Below the pieces are notes generated by a model. That model did not search any database. It was not told where the DNA came from and worked only from the letters and a program-made list of their open reading frames with translations. From contig PUHO01000014.1 of assembly GCA_002995645.1 (NCBI GenBank), positions 1 to 52,378 on the forward strand: a DNA stretch of 52,378 nt, read 5' to 3'. This document shows positions 27,185 to 35,940 of this stretch, piece after piece. This DNA is from SAR324 cluster bacterium. Lineage in GTDB: Bacteria > SAR324 > XYD2-FULL-50-16 > HCM1. A program made the translations under genes and the position numbers. Each line of letters begins with the position of its first letter. The stretch's first letter is position 1.

Positions 27185-27298
27185 AGACCTTGCAAGATAA
27201 TAAAAATTAGTAAGTAAAAGAGATTGTTATTTAGATTGACTTAAATACTCATATAAATTTAACATAAGGAATAAATCGTTGTCAAAAGAAGAAAGAAA

Positions 27299-28087
27299 AT
27301 GAGTAATAATATAGAAACTTTATTGGAAACAATAGCAAAACTAAGATCAAAAGACGGTTGTTCTTGGGATAGGAAACAAACGCATATAAGCTTGCTTCCT
27401 TTTTTATTAGAAGAAACGTGGGAATTTATACAAGCTATTCACGATCAAGCCGATGCCGATACAATCAGTGAAGAACTAGGAGACGTCTTATTGCAAATTG
27501 TTTTACATGCGCAAATTGCAAAAGAAGCAGGGCACTTTACTTTTGAAGAAGTAGCCAAGAAAATACAAGAAAAAATGGTGCGCCGTCATCCCCATGTATT
27601 TGCCGAAAATAAAGACGAATATAAAGAAGCTGACTTAAAGCGACTTTGGGAAACTATTAAACAAGAGGAAAATAAAGGAAAACAAACTGATCTTTTTAGC
27701 TCTGTTCCTTTGTCTGCGCCTGCTTTGTTTGTTGCTTTTAAGTTGGGACAAAAGGCAAAAACGCAAGGTTTTACATGGCAAAACGTGGAAGATACGTTTG
27801 CAAAAGTTAAAGAAGAAGTGGAAGAACTAGAAGCCGAAATAGAGGCAAAACAAAGAGATAACAAGAAATTAGAACATGAAATAGGAGACCTTTTATTTTC
27901 TATTTGCAACGTCGCAAGAGAATGTGATATTATGCCAGAAATAGCATTGCATAAATGTAACGAACGTTTTATTACTCGATATAAGAATATAGATAAACAA
28001 TACCAAGAAGCAAAAAGCAAGGGTGAAGAACTTACTTTGGAAGAAATGGAAGAGCTATGGCAAAAAGCAAAGGCGCAAGAAACGTAA
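27299..28087 (+). CDS. mazG: Nucleoside triphosphate pyrophosphohydrolase MazG
   Basis: A 262-residue two-domain MazG that hydrolyses (d)NTPs to monophosphates and pyrophosphate, cleaning the nucleotide pool and affecting ppGpp. Both all-alpha domains are visible: EETWEFIQAIHDQ ... SEELGDVLLQIVLHAQIA (EExxE and ExxD metal sites) and, in the second half, KEEVEELEAEIEA ... EHEIGDLLFSICNVAR. The join region ends with HPHVF. The 3' end overlaps rlmE by 31 bp. Confidence 0.95.
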   Translation: MSNNIETLLETIAKLRSKDGCSWDRKQTHISLLPFLLEETWEFIQAIHDQADADTISEELGDVLLQIVLHAQIAKEAGHFTFEEVAKKIQEKMVRRHPHVFAENKDEYKEADLKRLWETIKQEENKGKQTDLFSSVPLSAPALFVAFKLGQKAKTQGFTWQNVEDTFAKVKEEVEELEAEIEAKQRDNKKLEHEIGDLLFSICNVARECDIMPEIALHKCNERFITRYKNIDKQYQEAKSKGEELTLEEMEELWQKAKAQET

Positions 28088-28689
28088 GGTCTAAACCGGA
28101 TTATTATGCGGATAAAGCTAAAAAAGAAGGCTACGCGGCAAGATCGGCATATAAATTAATGGAAATACACGAAAAATATAATATTTTACATAAAGGTGCT
28201 AAAGTGCTAGATTTGGGAGCTTCCCCCGGAAGTTGGATGCAAGTTGCTTCTCAATTTGTTGGCAAAAACGGTCTTGTTGTGGGTATAGATCTACAAGAAT
28301 TAAAAATAGCTTTAGCAGATAATATGCGTTTTTTACAAGGCGATATTTTTCAACTAGACGAATCTAATTTAGCTCAGTTTGCCAGTGCCTACGATATTAT
28401 ATTAAGCGATATGGCGCCAAGAACAATGGGCGTGAAAGATGTGGACGCCGCACGTTCCTACGCTTTATGCCAAGAGGCAGCGTTTTTTGCCTCAACAAAA
28501 CTAAAGCAAGGCGGTTCGCTAGTAATGAAAATATTTGAAAGCGGTTTTGTGCAAACTATGAAAGAAGATTTAAAATTACTATATGAGAAAATATATGTAA
28601 TTAAACCTAAAAGCTCACGAAAAGAAAGTGTAGAAATTTTTTTACTTGCTAAAAATAAACAAGCAGGAAATAACGATAGTATAAATTAA
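28057..28689 (+). CDS. rlmE: 23S rRNA 2'-O-methyltransferase RlmE (FtsJ)
   Basis: A 210-residue methyltransferase for U2552 in the A loop of 23S rRNA. The SAM motif is VLDLGASPGSW (residues 50-60). The catalytic set Lys33, Asp118, Lys158 and Glu193 is present, with the same spacing (within one residue) as Lys38-Asp124-Lys164-Glu199 of the E. coli enzyme. The start lies inside the mazG end. It leads into hslVU after only 9 bp. Confidence 0.95.
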   Translation: MAKSKGARNVRSKPDYYADKAKKEGYAARSAYKLMEIHEKYNILHKGAKVLDLGASPGSWMQVASQFVGKNGLVVGIDLQELKIALADNMRFLQGDIFQLDESNLAQFASAYDIILSDMAPRTMGVKDVDAARSYALCQEAAFFASTKLKQGGSLVMKIFESGFVQTMKEDLKLLYEKIYVIKPKSSRKESVEIFLLAKNKQAGNNDSIN

Positions 28690-28698
28690 AAGGAAACT

Positions 28699-29238
28699 AT
28701 GACAACAGTATTGTGTATACGAAATAAAGAAAAAGTCGTAATTGCCGGAGACGGACAAGTTACGCTAGGTAATACGGTGATGAAAGGGAATGCGAAAAAA
28801 ATTCGCCGTATGTATAAAAATCAAGTATTAGCAGGCTTCGCCGGATCAACGGCAGATGCGTTTACGTTATTTTCTAAGTTTGAAGATCAATTAGAAGCGT
28901 ATAAAGGTAATTTACTACGGGCAGCATCGGCATTAGCGCAAGAATGGCGTACAGATAAAATGTTACGACGTCTAGAAGCGCTTTTAATTGTTGCTGATGC
29001 AAATTATAGTTTTATTATTTCCGGAACAGGTGACGTAATTGAACCGGAAGATTCAATTTTAGCTATTGGCTCAGGCGGCTCGTATGCTCTTGCAGCTACA
29101 AGGGCGTTGATTCGTAATAGTAGTTTACCTATTTCTCAAATAGCGAAGGAAGCAATGGAAATTGCCGGAGAAATTTGTATATACACAAACGAAAATATTA
29201 TTTTTGAAGAAATAGAAATACCACAGGAAGCTAAATAA
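28699..29238 (+). CDS. hslV: ATP-dependent protease peptidase subunit HslV
   Basis: A 179-residue proteasome-like peptidase. After Met removal, Thr2 becomes the N-terminal nucleophile (MTTVLCIRN). Other marks: VVIAGDGQVTLGNTVMKGNAKKIRR, AGFAGSTADAFTLF, EWRTDKMLRRLEALL and AIGSGGSYALAA. It forms double hexamers capped by HslU to degrade misfolded and regulatory proteins. AAGGAAA precedes the start. The length is normal. Confidence 0.97.
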   Translation: MTTVLCIRNKEKVVIAGDGQVTLGNTVMKGNAKKIRRMYKNQVLAGFAGSTADAFTLFSKFEDQLEAYKGNLLRAASALAQEWRTDKMLRRLEALLIVADANYSFIISGTGDVIEPEDSILAIGSGGSYALAATRALIRNSSLPISQIAKEAMEIAGEICIYTNENIIFEEIEIPQEAK

Positions 29239-29262
29239 ACCATTTTCAATTAAGTATTAAAT

Positions 29263-30612
29263 ATGATGAAACAAGCTCAACTAGAAACGCTTACACCACA
29301 ACGAATCGTTGATTTTTTAGATAAATATATTATAGGGCAAAATCAGGCAAAAAAACAAATTGCCATTGCTTTACGGAATCGTTGGCGACGTATGCAAGTA
29401 TCAGAAGATTTACAAGAAGAAATAGTACCTAAGAATATTATCATGATTGGGGCGACTGGCGTCGGAAAAACGGAAATCGCAAGAAGAATAGCCAAACTTT
29501 TGCAAGCGCCGTTTGTGAAAGTGGAAGCGTCTAAATTTACCGAAGTGGGCTACGTTGGGCGTGATGTGGAAAGTATGGTACGCGATCTTGTTGAAGTGAG
29601 TATTAATCTGTTACGTGATAAAAAAAGAGAAGACGTTAAACCGCAAGCAAGTAAAATCGCGGAGCAACGCATTCTTGCCGCACTTGTGCCGGAGCAGAAT
29701 ATAAATGATATGAGCATAGAAGAGCGACAAAGCTATCAGTCTTTACGTAATACCTTCGCTAAAAGGTTGGAGAATAAAGAATTAGAAGATAAAGAAATAG
29801 AAATTAATATTAAGAAAGATACGAATATGCCACATATTGAATTATTTCCAATGGGGCAAGATAATATGGATTTTAATATAAAAGATATGCTAGGACAAAT
29901 CCTTCCTTCTAAAGTAGCAAAGCAAAATGTTAGCGTTAAGAAAGCACGTGAAATTTTTGTGAAAGAAGAAAGCGAGAAGTTAATAGAAACGCAAGATTTA
30001 TATCAAGAAGCTATTGCTACTGCTGAGATAACGGGGATTATTTTTCTTGATGAAATAGATAAAATTGCAAATAAAAGTCAAAATGGCGGCGACGTTTCGC
30101 GTGAAGGAGTGCAACGCGATTTACTTCCTATTGTAGAAGGTAGCACAGTGCATACAAAATACGGGCTTGTGAAAACAGATCATATGCTATTTATTGCTGC
30201 CGGTGCTTTTCATATATCTAAACCGTCTGATTTAATTCCAGAACTACAAGGTCGTTTTCCTATACGCGTTGAACTAGAAGCATTGCAAAAAGAAGAGTTT
30301 GTTCGCATTTTACAAGAACCGGCAAACTCCCTTTTACGTCAATATGAAGCTTTACTAGAAACAGAACAGGTTAAACTTGAATTTACAAGCGAAGCCATAG
30401 CGGAAATAGCGGAAATCGCGTTTCGTGCTAATGAAAGTATGGAAAATATAGGTGCAAGAAGATTGCATGCGGTTTTGGAAAAATTATTAGAAGAATTAAG
30501 TTTTACCGCGTCCGATATTGCAAGTCAAACTGTTTCTATAACACAAACGTACGTGCAAGATAAATTAAGCAAAATCATAGAAGATCAAGATTTAAGTCGC
30601 TATATTTTATAA
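29263..30612 (+). CDS. hslU: ATP-dependent protease ATPase subunit HslU
   Basis: A 449-residue AAA+ unfoldase for HslV. Walker A is GATGVGKT (63-70; most homologs have GPTGVGKT), then KVEASKFTEVGYVGRDVESMVRDLVE (pore region), the inserted I-domain (about 105-235), Walker B GIIFLDEIDKIAN and the sensor element ELQGRFPIRVEL. The C-terminus ends DLSRYIL, the tail that docks into HslV. The start is a double ATG (29263 or 29266). It lies 24 bp after hslV. Confidence 0.97.
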   Translation: MMKQAQLETLTPQRIVDFLDKYIIGQNQAKKQIAIALRNRWRRMQVSEDLQEEIVPKNIIMIGATGVGKTEIARRIAKLLQAPFVKVEASKFTEVGYVGRDVESMVRDLVEVSINLLRDKKREDVKPQASKIAEQRILAALVPEQNINDMSIEERQSYQSLRNTFAKRLENKELEDKEIEINIKKDTNMPHIELFPMGQDNMDFNIKDMLGQILPSKVAKQNVSVKKAREIFVKEESEKLIETQDLYQEAIATAEITGIIFLDEIDKIANKSQNGGDVSREGVQRDLLPIVEGSTVHTKYGLVKTDHMLFIAAGAFHISKPSDLIPELQGRFPIRVELEALQKEEFVRILQEPANSLLRQYEALLETEQVKLEFTSEAIAEIAEIAFRANESMENIGARRLHAVLEKLLEELSFTASDIASQTVSITQTYVQDKLSKIIEDQDLSRYIL

Positions 30613-30624
30613 TAGAAAAAGCAT

Positions 30625-31506
30625 ATGTCTAGGTTTAAACAAACCGCTACGTTTCTAGAAACAATTAAGTTCTCTCATACTGTTTTTGCTCTTCCTTTTG
30701 CGTTTGTTCCTTTTGTTTTGAATTTTAGGTTTCTACAAACGCAAGATAGATCTATTCTTGTTATTGCCTTATGGATTTTACTTTGTATGATCGGTGCAAG
30801 AACAGGCGCTATGGGCTTTAATCGTTTAGTTGATCGTAAATGGGACAAAGCTAATCCAAGAACGGCAACGCGACCTAGTGTAAGCGGTGCCGTTTCACCG
30901 CAATACTTGCTATTTGCTTGCCTTTTGTCGTTTAGTTTATTTGTCTTTGCCGCTTCTCAGTTAAATCAACTTGCTTTTTACTTAAGTCCTGTTGCTATTT
31001 TCTTTCTTTGCTTTTATTCATATACAAAGCGTTTTACTTGGCTTTGCCATTGGTTCCTTGGTTTTAGTATTGCTCTTGCACCGGTGGGGGCATGGATTGC
31101 CATTCGTTCTAGTGTGAATCTGGTTGCGCTTTTACTGTTTGTCTCTTTATTTGCTTGGATTAGTGCGTTTGATTTGCTCTATGCTTTGCAAGATATGCAG
31201 TTTGATTCTAAAGCGGGGCTACGTTCTTTCCCTGTTTTTTTAGGAATGCAAAACACATTACGTGTATCACGCTTCTTTTATGTGATCACTATGCTTGCTT
31301 GGTTAGCAATCGGCGTCTTAGCTAAGTTACATTTTCTTTACTACCTTGTTGTTGCTCTTCTTTGCGCTTTACTTATATACCAACAATGGCTTGTTGCAAA
31401 GCAGGGTATTCAAAAAGTAAACTTTGTCTTTTGGAATCTCAATAGTTGGGTAGGCAGCATTTATCTTATTGCTATTATTATAGGAAGCTATAGCTTTTCG
31501 TTTTAA
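30625..31506 (+). CDS. mqnP: UbiA-family prenyltransferase, MqnP-like (menaquinone, futalosine route)
   Basis: A 293-residue intramembrane aromatic prenyltransferase. The two Mg/diphosphate motifs are NRLVDRKWDKANPRT (about 73-87) and YALQDMQFDSKAGLRSFP. The wording IKFSHTVFALPFAF, MGFNRLVDR, NPRTATR, YSYTKRFTWLCHWFLG and LAPVGAWIA matches the UbiA-like subgroup that serves the futalosine pathway (MqnP), not classical UbiA. It would prenylate 1,4-dihydroxy-6-naphthoate before decarboxylation and MenG methylation. About eight membrane helices. It follows hslU by 12 bp and its end overlaps the end of dppF by four bases. The MqnP call rests on motif memory, so MenA/UbiA remain possible. Confidence 0.78.
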   Translation: MSRFKQTATFLETIKFSHTVFALPFAFVPFVLNFRFLQTQDRSILVIALWILLCMIGARTGAMGFNRLVDRKWDKANPRTATRPSVSGAVSPQYLLFACLLSFSLFVFAASQLNQLAFYLSPVAIFFLCFYSYTKRFTWLCHWFLGFSIALAPVGAWIAIRSSVNLVALLLFVSLFAWISAFDLLYALQDMQFDSKAGLRSFPVFLGMQNTLRVSRFFYVITMLAWLAIGVLAKLHFLYYLVVALLCALLIYQQWLVAKQGIQKVNFVFWNLNSWVGSIYLIAIIIGSYSFSF

Positions 31507-32501
31507 GCTAATTCTTTAGCAAAATGACAGGCAACTAAATGCGAAATAGTATGCGTTAATTTTGGTTTTGCTTCTTTACATTCTTGTTTAACATGGACAC
31601 AACGATTAGCAAAAGGGCAACCGCGCATAACTGCTAAAGGAGAAGGCAAGTCGCCTTTAAGAATAATACGGTTATTGTTTTGCGTGTAAATAGAAGGAAT
31701 AGCCGAAATAAGTGCTTTAGTATACGGATGTAAAGGGTTAGAGAAAATAGTTTCTCTTGCACCGTATTCTATAACGTGACCTAAGTACATAATTAAGATA
31801 TTTTCCGCAATATGTTTTACAACAGATAAATCATGAGAGATAAACAAATAAGAGACGTGAAATTCTTCTTGTAATTTAACAAGTAAATTCAAAACTTGCG
31901 CCTGAATAGAAACGTCTAGAGCGGAAACCGGTTCATCAGCAATAATAAGCGTGGGATCTAACATAAGCGCCCGTGCAATGGCAATACGTTGCCGTTGTCC
32001 ACCAGATAGCATATGTGGATAGCGATTTTTATAGCTTGGCAAAATACCGACCGTTTCTAGTATATAATCTAGTTTATCTTCTTGTTCTGCAGCAGAAAGG
32101 TCTTTCCTGTTAATCTTTAACGGTTCTAAAATGGTAGTACGTAGATTCTTACGTGGATTTAAAGAGGTATAGGGATTTTGAAAAATAAATTGTAATTTCC
32201 TTTGTAAGCTTCTTTTTTTTGCTTTATTTGCTTTTGTTACTTCTACGCCGTCAAATGTAAAACTTCCGGAATCCGGCGTTTCTAACATAGCCACTTGCCT
32301 TGCTAGCGTGGACTTGCCACAACCGGACTCGCCAATGACAGCTAGCGTTTTACTTCTTTCAATAGATAAAGAAACCGAGTTCAAAGCAGTTAACTCTTCG
32401 GTTTTACTGAAGAAAGTAAATTTATTACTTGTTTTAATATGGTATTTTTTAACTAAATCTTGCATGGTGACAAGAGGAGTCGATCGATCTAAATCAGTCA
32501 T
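31503..32501 (-). CDS. dppF: Dipeptide ABC transporter ATPase DppF
   Basis: A 332-residue ABC ATPase of the OppF/DppF kind. Walker A GESGCGKST, Q-loop FQNPYTSLNPR, signature LSGGQRQRIAIARAL, Walker B LIIADEPVSALD, switch His in ISHDLSVV. The C-terminal peptide-transporter extension has the cysteine cluster CPFANRC...KQEC. With DppD it powers import through DppBC. It is the last gene of dppBCDF and is convergent with mqnP. Confidence 0.95.
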   Translation of the reverse strand: MTDLDRSTPLVTMQDLVKKYHIKTSNKFTFFSKTEELTALNSVSLSIERSKTLAVIGESGCGKSTLARQVAMLETPDSGSFTFDGVEVTKANKAKKRSLQRKLQFIFQNPYTSLNPRKNLRTTILEPLKINRKDLSAAEQEDKLDYILETVGILPSYKNRYPHMLSGGQRQRIAIARALMLDPTLIIADEPVSALDVSIQAQVLNLLVKLQEEFHVSYLFISHDLSVVKHIAENILIMYLGHVIEYGARETIFSNPLHPYTKALISAIPSIYTQNNNRIILKGDLPSPLAVMRGCPFANRCVHVKQECKEAKPKLTHTISHLVACHFAKELA

Positions 32502-32516
32502 ATTGTTATAAGTTGG

Positions 32517-33491
32517 TTATAGAGTATCTAAAGGTTTAAAACAGCGAACACTTGTATTTATATCTTGTTTAATAAGCTCCGGATGTTGTTGTTTACATAT
32601 ATCGTCAGCATACTTACAACGAGGCGAAAAATAGCAACCAGACGGTTGATGATACATACTTGGCACCATTCCCGGAAGTGTAGGCAGGTATTTTTCATTT
32701 ATTGTGTTTTCCGGCAAGGTTTCTATGAGTGCTTTCGTGTAAGGGTGTTTGGGATTCTTAAAAGCAGCAGGTAATAAACCTTGTTCAATTACTTCGCTAG
32801 CGTACATAATAACGGCTTTTTTTGTTGTGTTATATACTAATCCAAGATCATGGGTAATTAATATTAAAGCCATGTTGTGTTTAACTTGTAATTGAAGTAG
32901 TAAATCAATAATTTGTGCTTGGATAGTAACGTCTAAAGCCGTAGTGGGTTCGTCAGCTATAAGTAAACGTGGTTTACATGAAATTGCCATTGCAATTAAT
33001 ACGCGTTGATTCATTCCCCCAGAAAGCTGATGCGGGTAGCTTGTATATCGTTTTTCCGGTTCCGGAATACCCACTTGATCTAGTAAATCAAAAATATATT
33101 GTTGTCTTTGCTTTTTTGTATTCCCACCGTAGCCGTGTGTTTTTAACATTTCCATGATTTGCGAACCAACAGTGAAACAAGGATTTAAACTTGTCATTGG
33201 ATCTTGAAAAATCATAGATATATCTTTACCGATGGTCTTTCTTCTTTCTTTATCCGACATGGTAAGCATATTTTTACCGTTAAACTCCATTTTGGCAGCT
33301 TCCACTTTGCCGACAGATTGGATTAATCCCATAATTGCCAACATAGAAACACTTTTGCCAGATCCTGATTCGCCGGCAATGCCAATGAGTTCGCCTTCTT
33401 TAACAGATAAAGAAAAGTTGTTAACAGCATGAAATTTTTTTTCTCTTGATTTAAAAGAAACAGTTAAATCTTTAATTTCTAACATAGACAT
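32517..33491 (-). CDS. dppD: Dipeptide ABC transporter ATPase DppD
   Basis: A 324-residue ABC ATPase, partner of DppF. Walker A GESGSGKS, Q-loop FQDPMTSLNPCF, signature LSGGMNQRVLIAMAI, Walker B LLIADEPTTALDVT, switch His ITHDLGLV; the C-terminal extension contains CYFSPRCKYADDIC, the conserved cysteine group of these proteins. The gap to dppC is 2 bp and to dppF 15 bp, so all are in one operon. Confidence 0.95.
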   Translation of the reverse strand: MSMLEIKDLTVSFKSREKKFHAVNNFSLSVKEGELIGIAGESGSGKSVSMLAIMGLIQSVGKVEAAKMEFNGKNMLTMSDKERRKTIGKDISMIFQDPMTSLNPCFTVGSQIMEMLKTHGYGGNTKKQRQQYIFDLLDQVGIPEPEKRYTSYPHQLSGGMNQRVLIAMAISCKPRLLIADEPTTALDVTIQAQIIDLLLQLQVKHNMALILITHDLGLVYNTTKKAVIMYASEVIEQGLLPAAFKNPKHPYTKALIETLPENTINEKYLPTLPGMVPSMYHQPSGCYFSPRCKYADDICKQQHPELIKQDINTSVRCFKPLDTL

Positions 33492-33493
33492 GA

Positions 33494-34423
33494 TTATTTT
33501 TTTATTTTAGGGTCAAGAGCATCGCGTAAGCCGTCACCGAATAAATTAAGAGCTAACACAGTGAGTAAAATAACAAGCCCGGGAAAAGTCACAATCCACC
33601 AAGCTTCTTGAATAAATTGTAAAGCATTAGAAAGCATGCTCCCCCATTCCGGTGTTGGCGGTTGTGCGCCAAGTCCAAGAAAGCCAAGTGCCGCAACGTC
33701 TAGTAGTGCGTTAGAAAAGCCAAGTGTGAGTTGAATAATCAAAGGGCTAAGGCAATTAGGTAAAATAGTAATGAATAAAATACGCGGCCAACTTGCACCC
33801 ATAAGTAAAGAAGCGGTAACATATTCTTTATTTTTCTCTTCCATTGTGCTAGCTCTTGTTAAACGAACAAAAGCAGGAATTTGAACAATAGCAATGGCGA
33901 TCATTGCGTTAACAAGCCCAGGTCCAAGAATAGCAACAATTGCCATAGCAAGAAGGAGGCTAGGTAGCGCCATGATAATATCAATAATACGCATTAAAAC
34001 GTAGTCTGTTGTTTTGCCGGCATAGCCGGAGATAAGACCGAGTAACGTGCCGGTAATAGACGCTAGTAAAACGCAACCAAGCCCGATTAATAAAGAAAAC
34101 CGCGTGCCATAAATTAAACGAGAAAGAATATCCCTTCCAATGTCGTCAGTACCAAGAAGGAAATGTATACTTCCTTTAGCTTGCCAAGCAGGAGGTGATA
34201 AAATAGCGTCTTTAAATTGAGCGATAGGTGAATATGGGCTTAACAACGGCGCGAATAAAGCAACAATAACAAGAAGCAAAAGAAAGCTAATGCCGATTAC
34301 GGCGCCTTTATTTGAGCGTAAAGAGTAGATAATATCTGAAAACGTCGATCTTTCTTTAAAGTTCGTTTCTTCAATGACAACGGCGTTAACCGTATCAACT
34401 TGTATACTTTGAGTGGTATTCAT
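33494..34423 (-). CDS. dppC: Dipeptide ABC transporter permease DppC
   Basis: A 309-residue permease with the cytoplasmic N-terminal tail typical of DppC/OppC (about 40 residues) and six membrane helices. HFLLGTDDIGRDILSRLIYGTRFSL is the family signature before the transporter core, and the EAA loop (VTASLLMGASWPRILFITILPN) contacts the ATPases. A segment near the end, ALGFLGLGAQPPTPEWGSML, is also diagnostic. It lies 19 bp after dppB. Confidence 0.95.
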   Translation of the reverse strand: MNTTQSIQVDTVNAVVIEETNFKERSTFSDIIYSLRSNKGAVIGISFLLLLVIVALFAPLLSPYSPIAQFKDAILSPPAWQAKGSIHFLLGTDDIGRDILSRLIYGTRFSLLIGLGCVLLASITGTLLGLISGYAGKTTDYVLMRIIDIIMALPSLLLAMAIVAILGPGLVNAMIAIAIVQIPAFVRLTRASTMEEKNKEYVTASLLMGASWPRILFITILPNCLSPLIIQLTLGFSNALLDVAALGFLGLGAQPPTPEWGSMLSNALQFIQEAWWIVTFPGLVILLTVLALNLFGDGLRDALDPKIKK

Positions 34424-34442
34424 AGTAAATAATGGTAAATTC

Positions 34443-35447
34443 TTATTTTCGTAGTTTAGGATTAGCTATAGTATAAAGTATGTCAATAAATAAATTAACA
34501 AGTATAATATTTAATGCAATAAGTAGAATGCCGCCTTGTATTACAGGGTAGTCACGTCTCATTACAGAGTGAATAATCCATTTTCCAATACCAGGCCAAG
34601 AAAAAATAGTTTCTGTTAATACGGCGCCGGCAAAGAGCGAGCTCACTTGTAAGCCAATAATAGTAATAATAGGTATCCAAGCATTACGAAGGGCATGCAC
34701 TAAAACAACGCGGTAATACGATAAACCTTTAGCTTTGGCAACAAGAATGTAATCTGCTTGAATCACTTCAAGTAAAGAAGAGCGAGTCATACGTGCGATA
34801 ATTGCCATAGGAATGGTTCCAAGCGCGATTGTTGGCAAAATAAGGTGTTTTAAAACAGAAACTACCGCTTGCATATCACCGGAAAGAAACGCGTCAATTA
34901 AAGCAAAACCGGTTGTATGATCAATCCAAAAACTAGTTGCAATACGACCTGAAACAGGAGTTAAACCTAAAGTGATGGAAAACAATAGCATTAAAAGCAG
35001 CCCCCACCAAAAGATAGGCATAGAATAGCCGGTTAAAGAAATGGTCATTACACTGTAATCAGAGAATTTACCACGTTTAATAGCGGCAAAAATACCGGCA
35101 GGCAGTCCAACGGCAATGGCAAAAATTAAAGCGTATAAAGATAATTCTAGCGTTGCCGGAAAGAGTTCAAAAAACTCTTTTGTAACCGGTATGTGCGTCA
35201 CTAGAGAATAGCCAAGATTGCCATGTAGTAAATCTTTTACATATAAAAAATATTGATACCATAAAGGTTTATCTAAATGTAGATTCCTTGCCACTTCGGC
35301 ATATTGTGCTTTAGAAAGATGATGCGTCCCTGCCATGATTTGAATCGGATCGCCCGGAAGAAGGTGCCCCAAAGAAAAAACAAGCAAAGTAATACCGAAT
35401 ATAATAGGAATGACATAAAGAATGCGCTTTATGATATTATGTAACAT
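34443..35447 (-). CDS. dppB: Dipeptide ABC transporter permease DppB
   Basis: A 334-residue permease with the N-terminal helix and LPGDP motif (GHLLPGDPIQIMAG) of DppB, a large periplasmic loop, and the EAA loop (VAKAKGLSYYRVVLVHALRN). It pairs with DppC to form the channel. In E. coli dppA directly precedes dppB; here the five dppA genes are on the same strand but 5.3 kb upstream, separated by an agar-sugar cassette, so dppB starts its own transcript. Confidence 0.95.
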   Translation of the reverse strand: MLHNIIKRILYVIPIIFGITLLVFSLGHLLPGDPIQIMAGTHHLSKAQYAEVARNLHLDKPLWYQYFLYVKDLLHGNLGYSLVTHIPVTKEFFELFPATLELSLYALIFAIAVGLPAGIFAAIKRGKFSDYSVMTISLTGYSMPIFWWGLLLMLLFSITLGLTPVSGRIATSFWIDHTTGFALIDAFLSGDMQAVVSVLKHLILPTIALGTIPMAIIARMTRSSLLEVIQADYILVAKAKGLSYYRVVLVHALRNAWIPIITIIGLQVSSLFAGAVLTETIFSWPGIGKWIIHSVMRRDYPVIQGGILLIALNIILVNLFIDILYTIANPKLRK

Positions 35448-35477
35448 AGAAAAAAATTTAAAATAAAGTAATACAAT

Positions 35478-35506
35478 GATATAATATATAACAATATATT
35501 AATCAA
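35478..35506 (-). promoter_or_regulatory. Possible promoter of dppBCDF
   Basis: On the minus strand TTGATT (35506-35501) and TATATC (35483-35478) are 17 bp apart, 31 bp before the dppB start. The surrounding DNA is so AT-rich that the match could be chance. Confidence 0.35.
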
Positions 35507-35660
35507 TGAAAAATAATAACGATTTTTTTAATAAATCGCCATGTTGATTTGTATTATAAACTTGAAATAAAAGTAAGAAGTTATATTTAACTATTTAAGT
35601 TGTAAAATACAATAGCACAACTATATAAATAAAATGAAAAAGGGGAGATAGCAAAAATTG

Positions 35661-35678
35661 TTTGCATTATAATGCAAA
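35661..35678. other. Perfect 18-bp palindrome upstream of dppB
   Basis: TTTGCATTATAATGCAAA is perfectly symmetric and lies about 155 bp before the possible dppB promoter. It could be an operator for a dimeric regulator or the remains of a small hairpin; nothing in the sequence decides this. Confidence 0.4.
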
Positions 35679-35683
35679 TACAA

Positions 35684-35723
35684 GCTATATAGGTTTTACG
35701 AGGGGGGATAAAACTTATATAAA
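35684..35723 (-). repeat. Stranded CTATATAGG-family hairpin
   Basis: Member of the hairpin family described under the dppA genes. The arms are CTATATAGGTTTTA and ATAAAACTTATATA, with a loop that reads ATCCCCCCTC on the minus strand. Unlike most copies, it does not follow a gene directly. Confidence 0.6.
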
Positions 35724-35870
35724 TAAAGGTAAGATGCTAAATAATCATTTTACTATTAATCTTCTTAAGTTATAGATACAGTAACACAACTAAAATGAAA
35801 AAGTAAAGTACTTTAATAAAATTATTTGTATTTATAAATAAAATGGAAAAAAGGGAGGAAGTGAAACAAA

Positions 35871-35910
35871 CTATATAGGTTCTACGATGACTTGTAAAAC
35901 CTATATAGAT
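35871..35910 (-). terminator. Terminator-like hairpin after the dehydrogenase gene
   Basis: CTATATAGGT (35871-35880) pairs with ACCTATATAG (35899-35908), 30 bp after the stop of the aldehyde dehydrogenase on the minus strand. On that strand the stem is followed by TTTGTTTC, a weak T run. It probably ends the agar-sugar transcript. Confidence 0.65.
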
Positions 35911-35940
35911 AAAGGGGAAATGCTAAATAATTATTTATTA

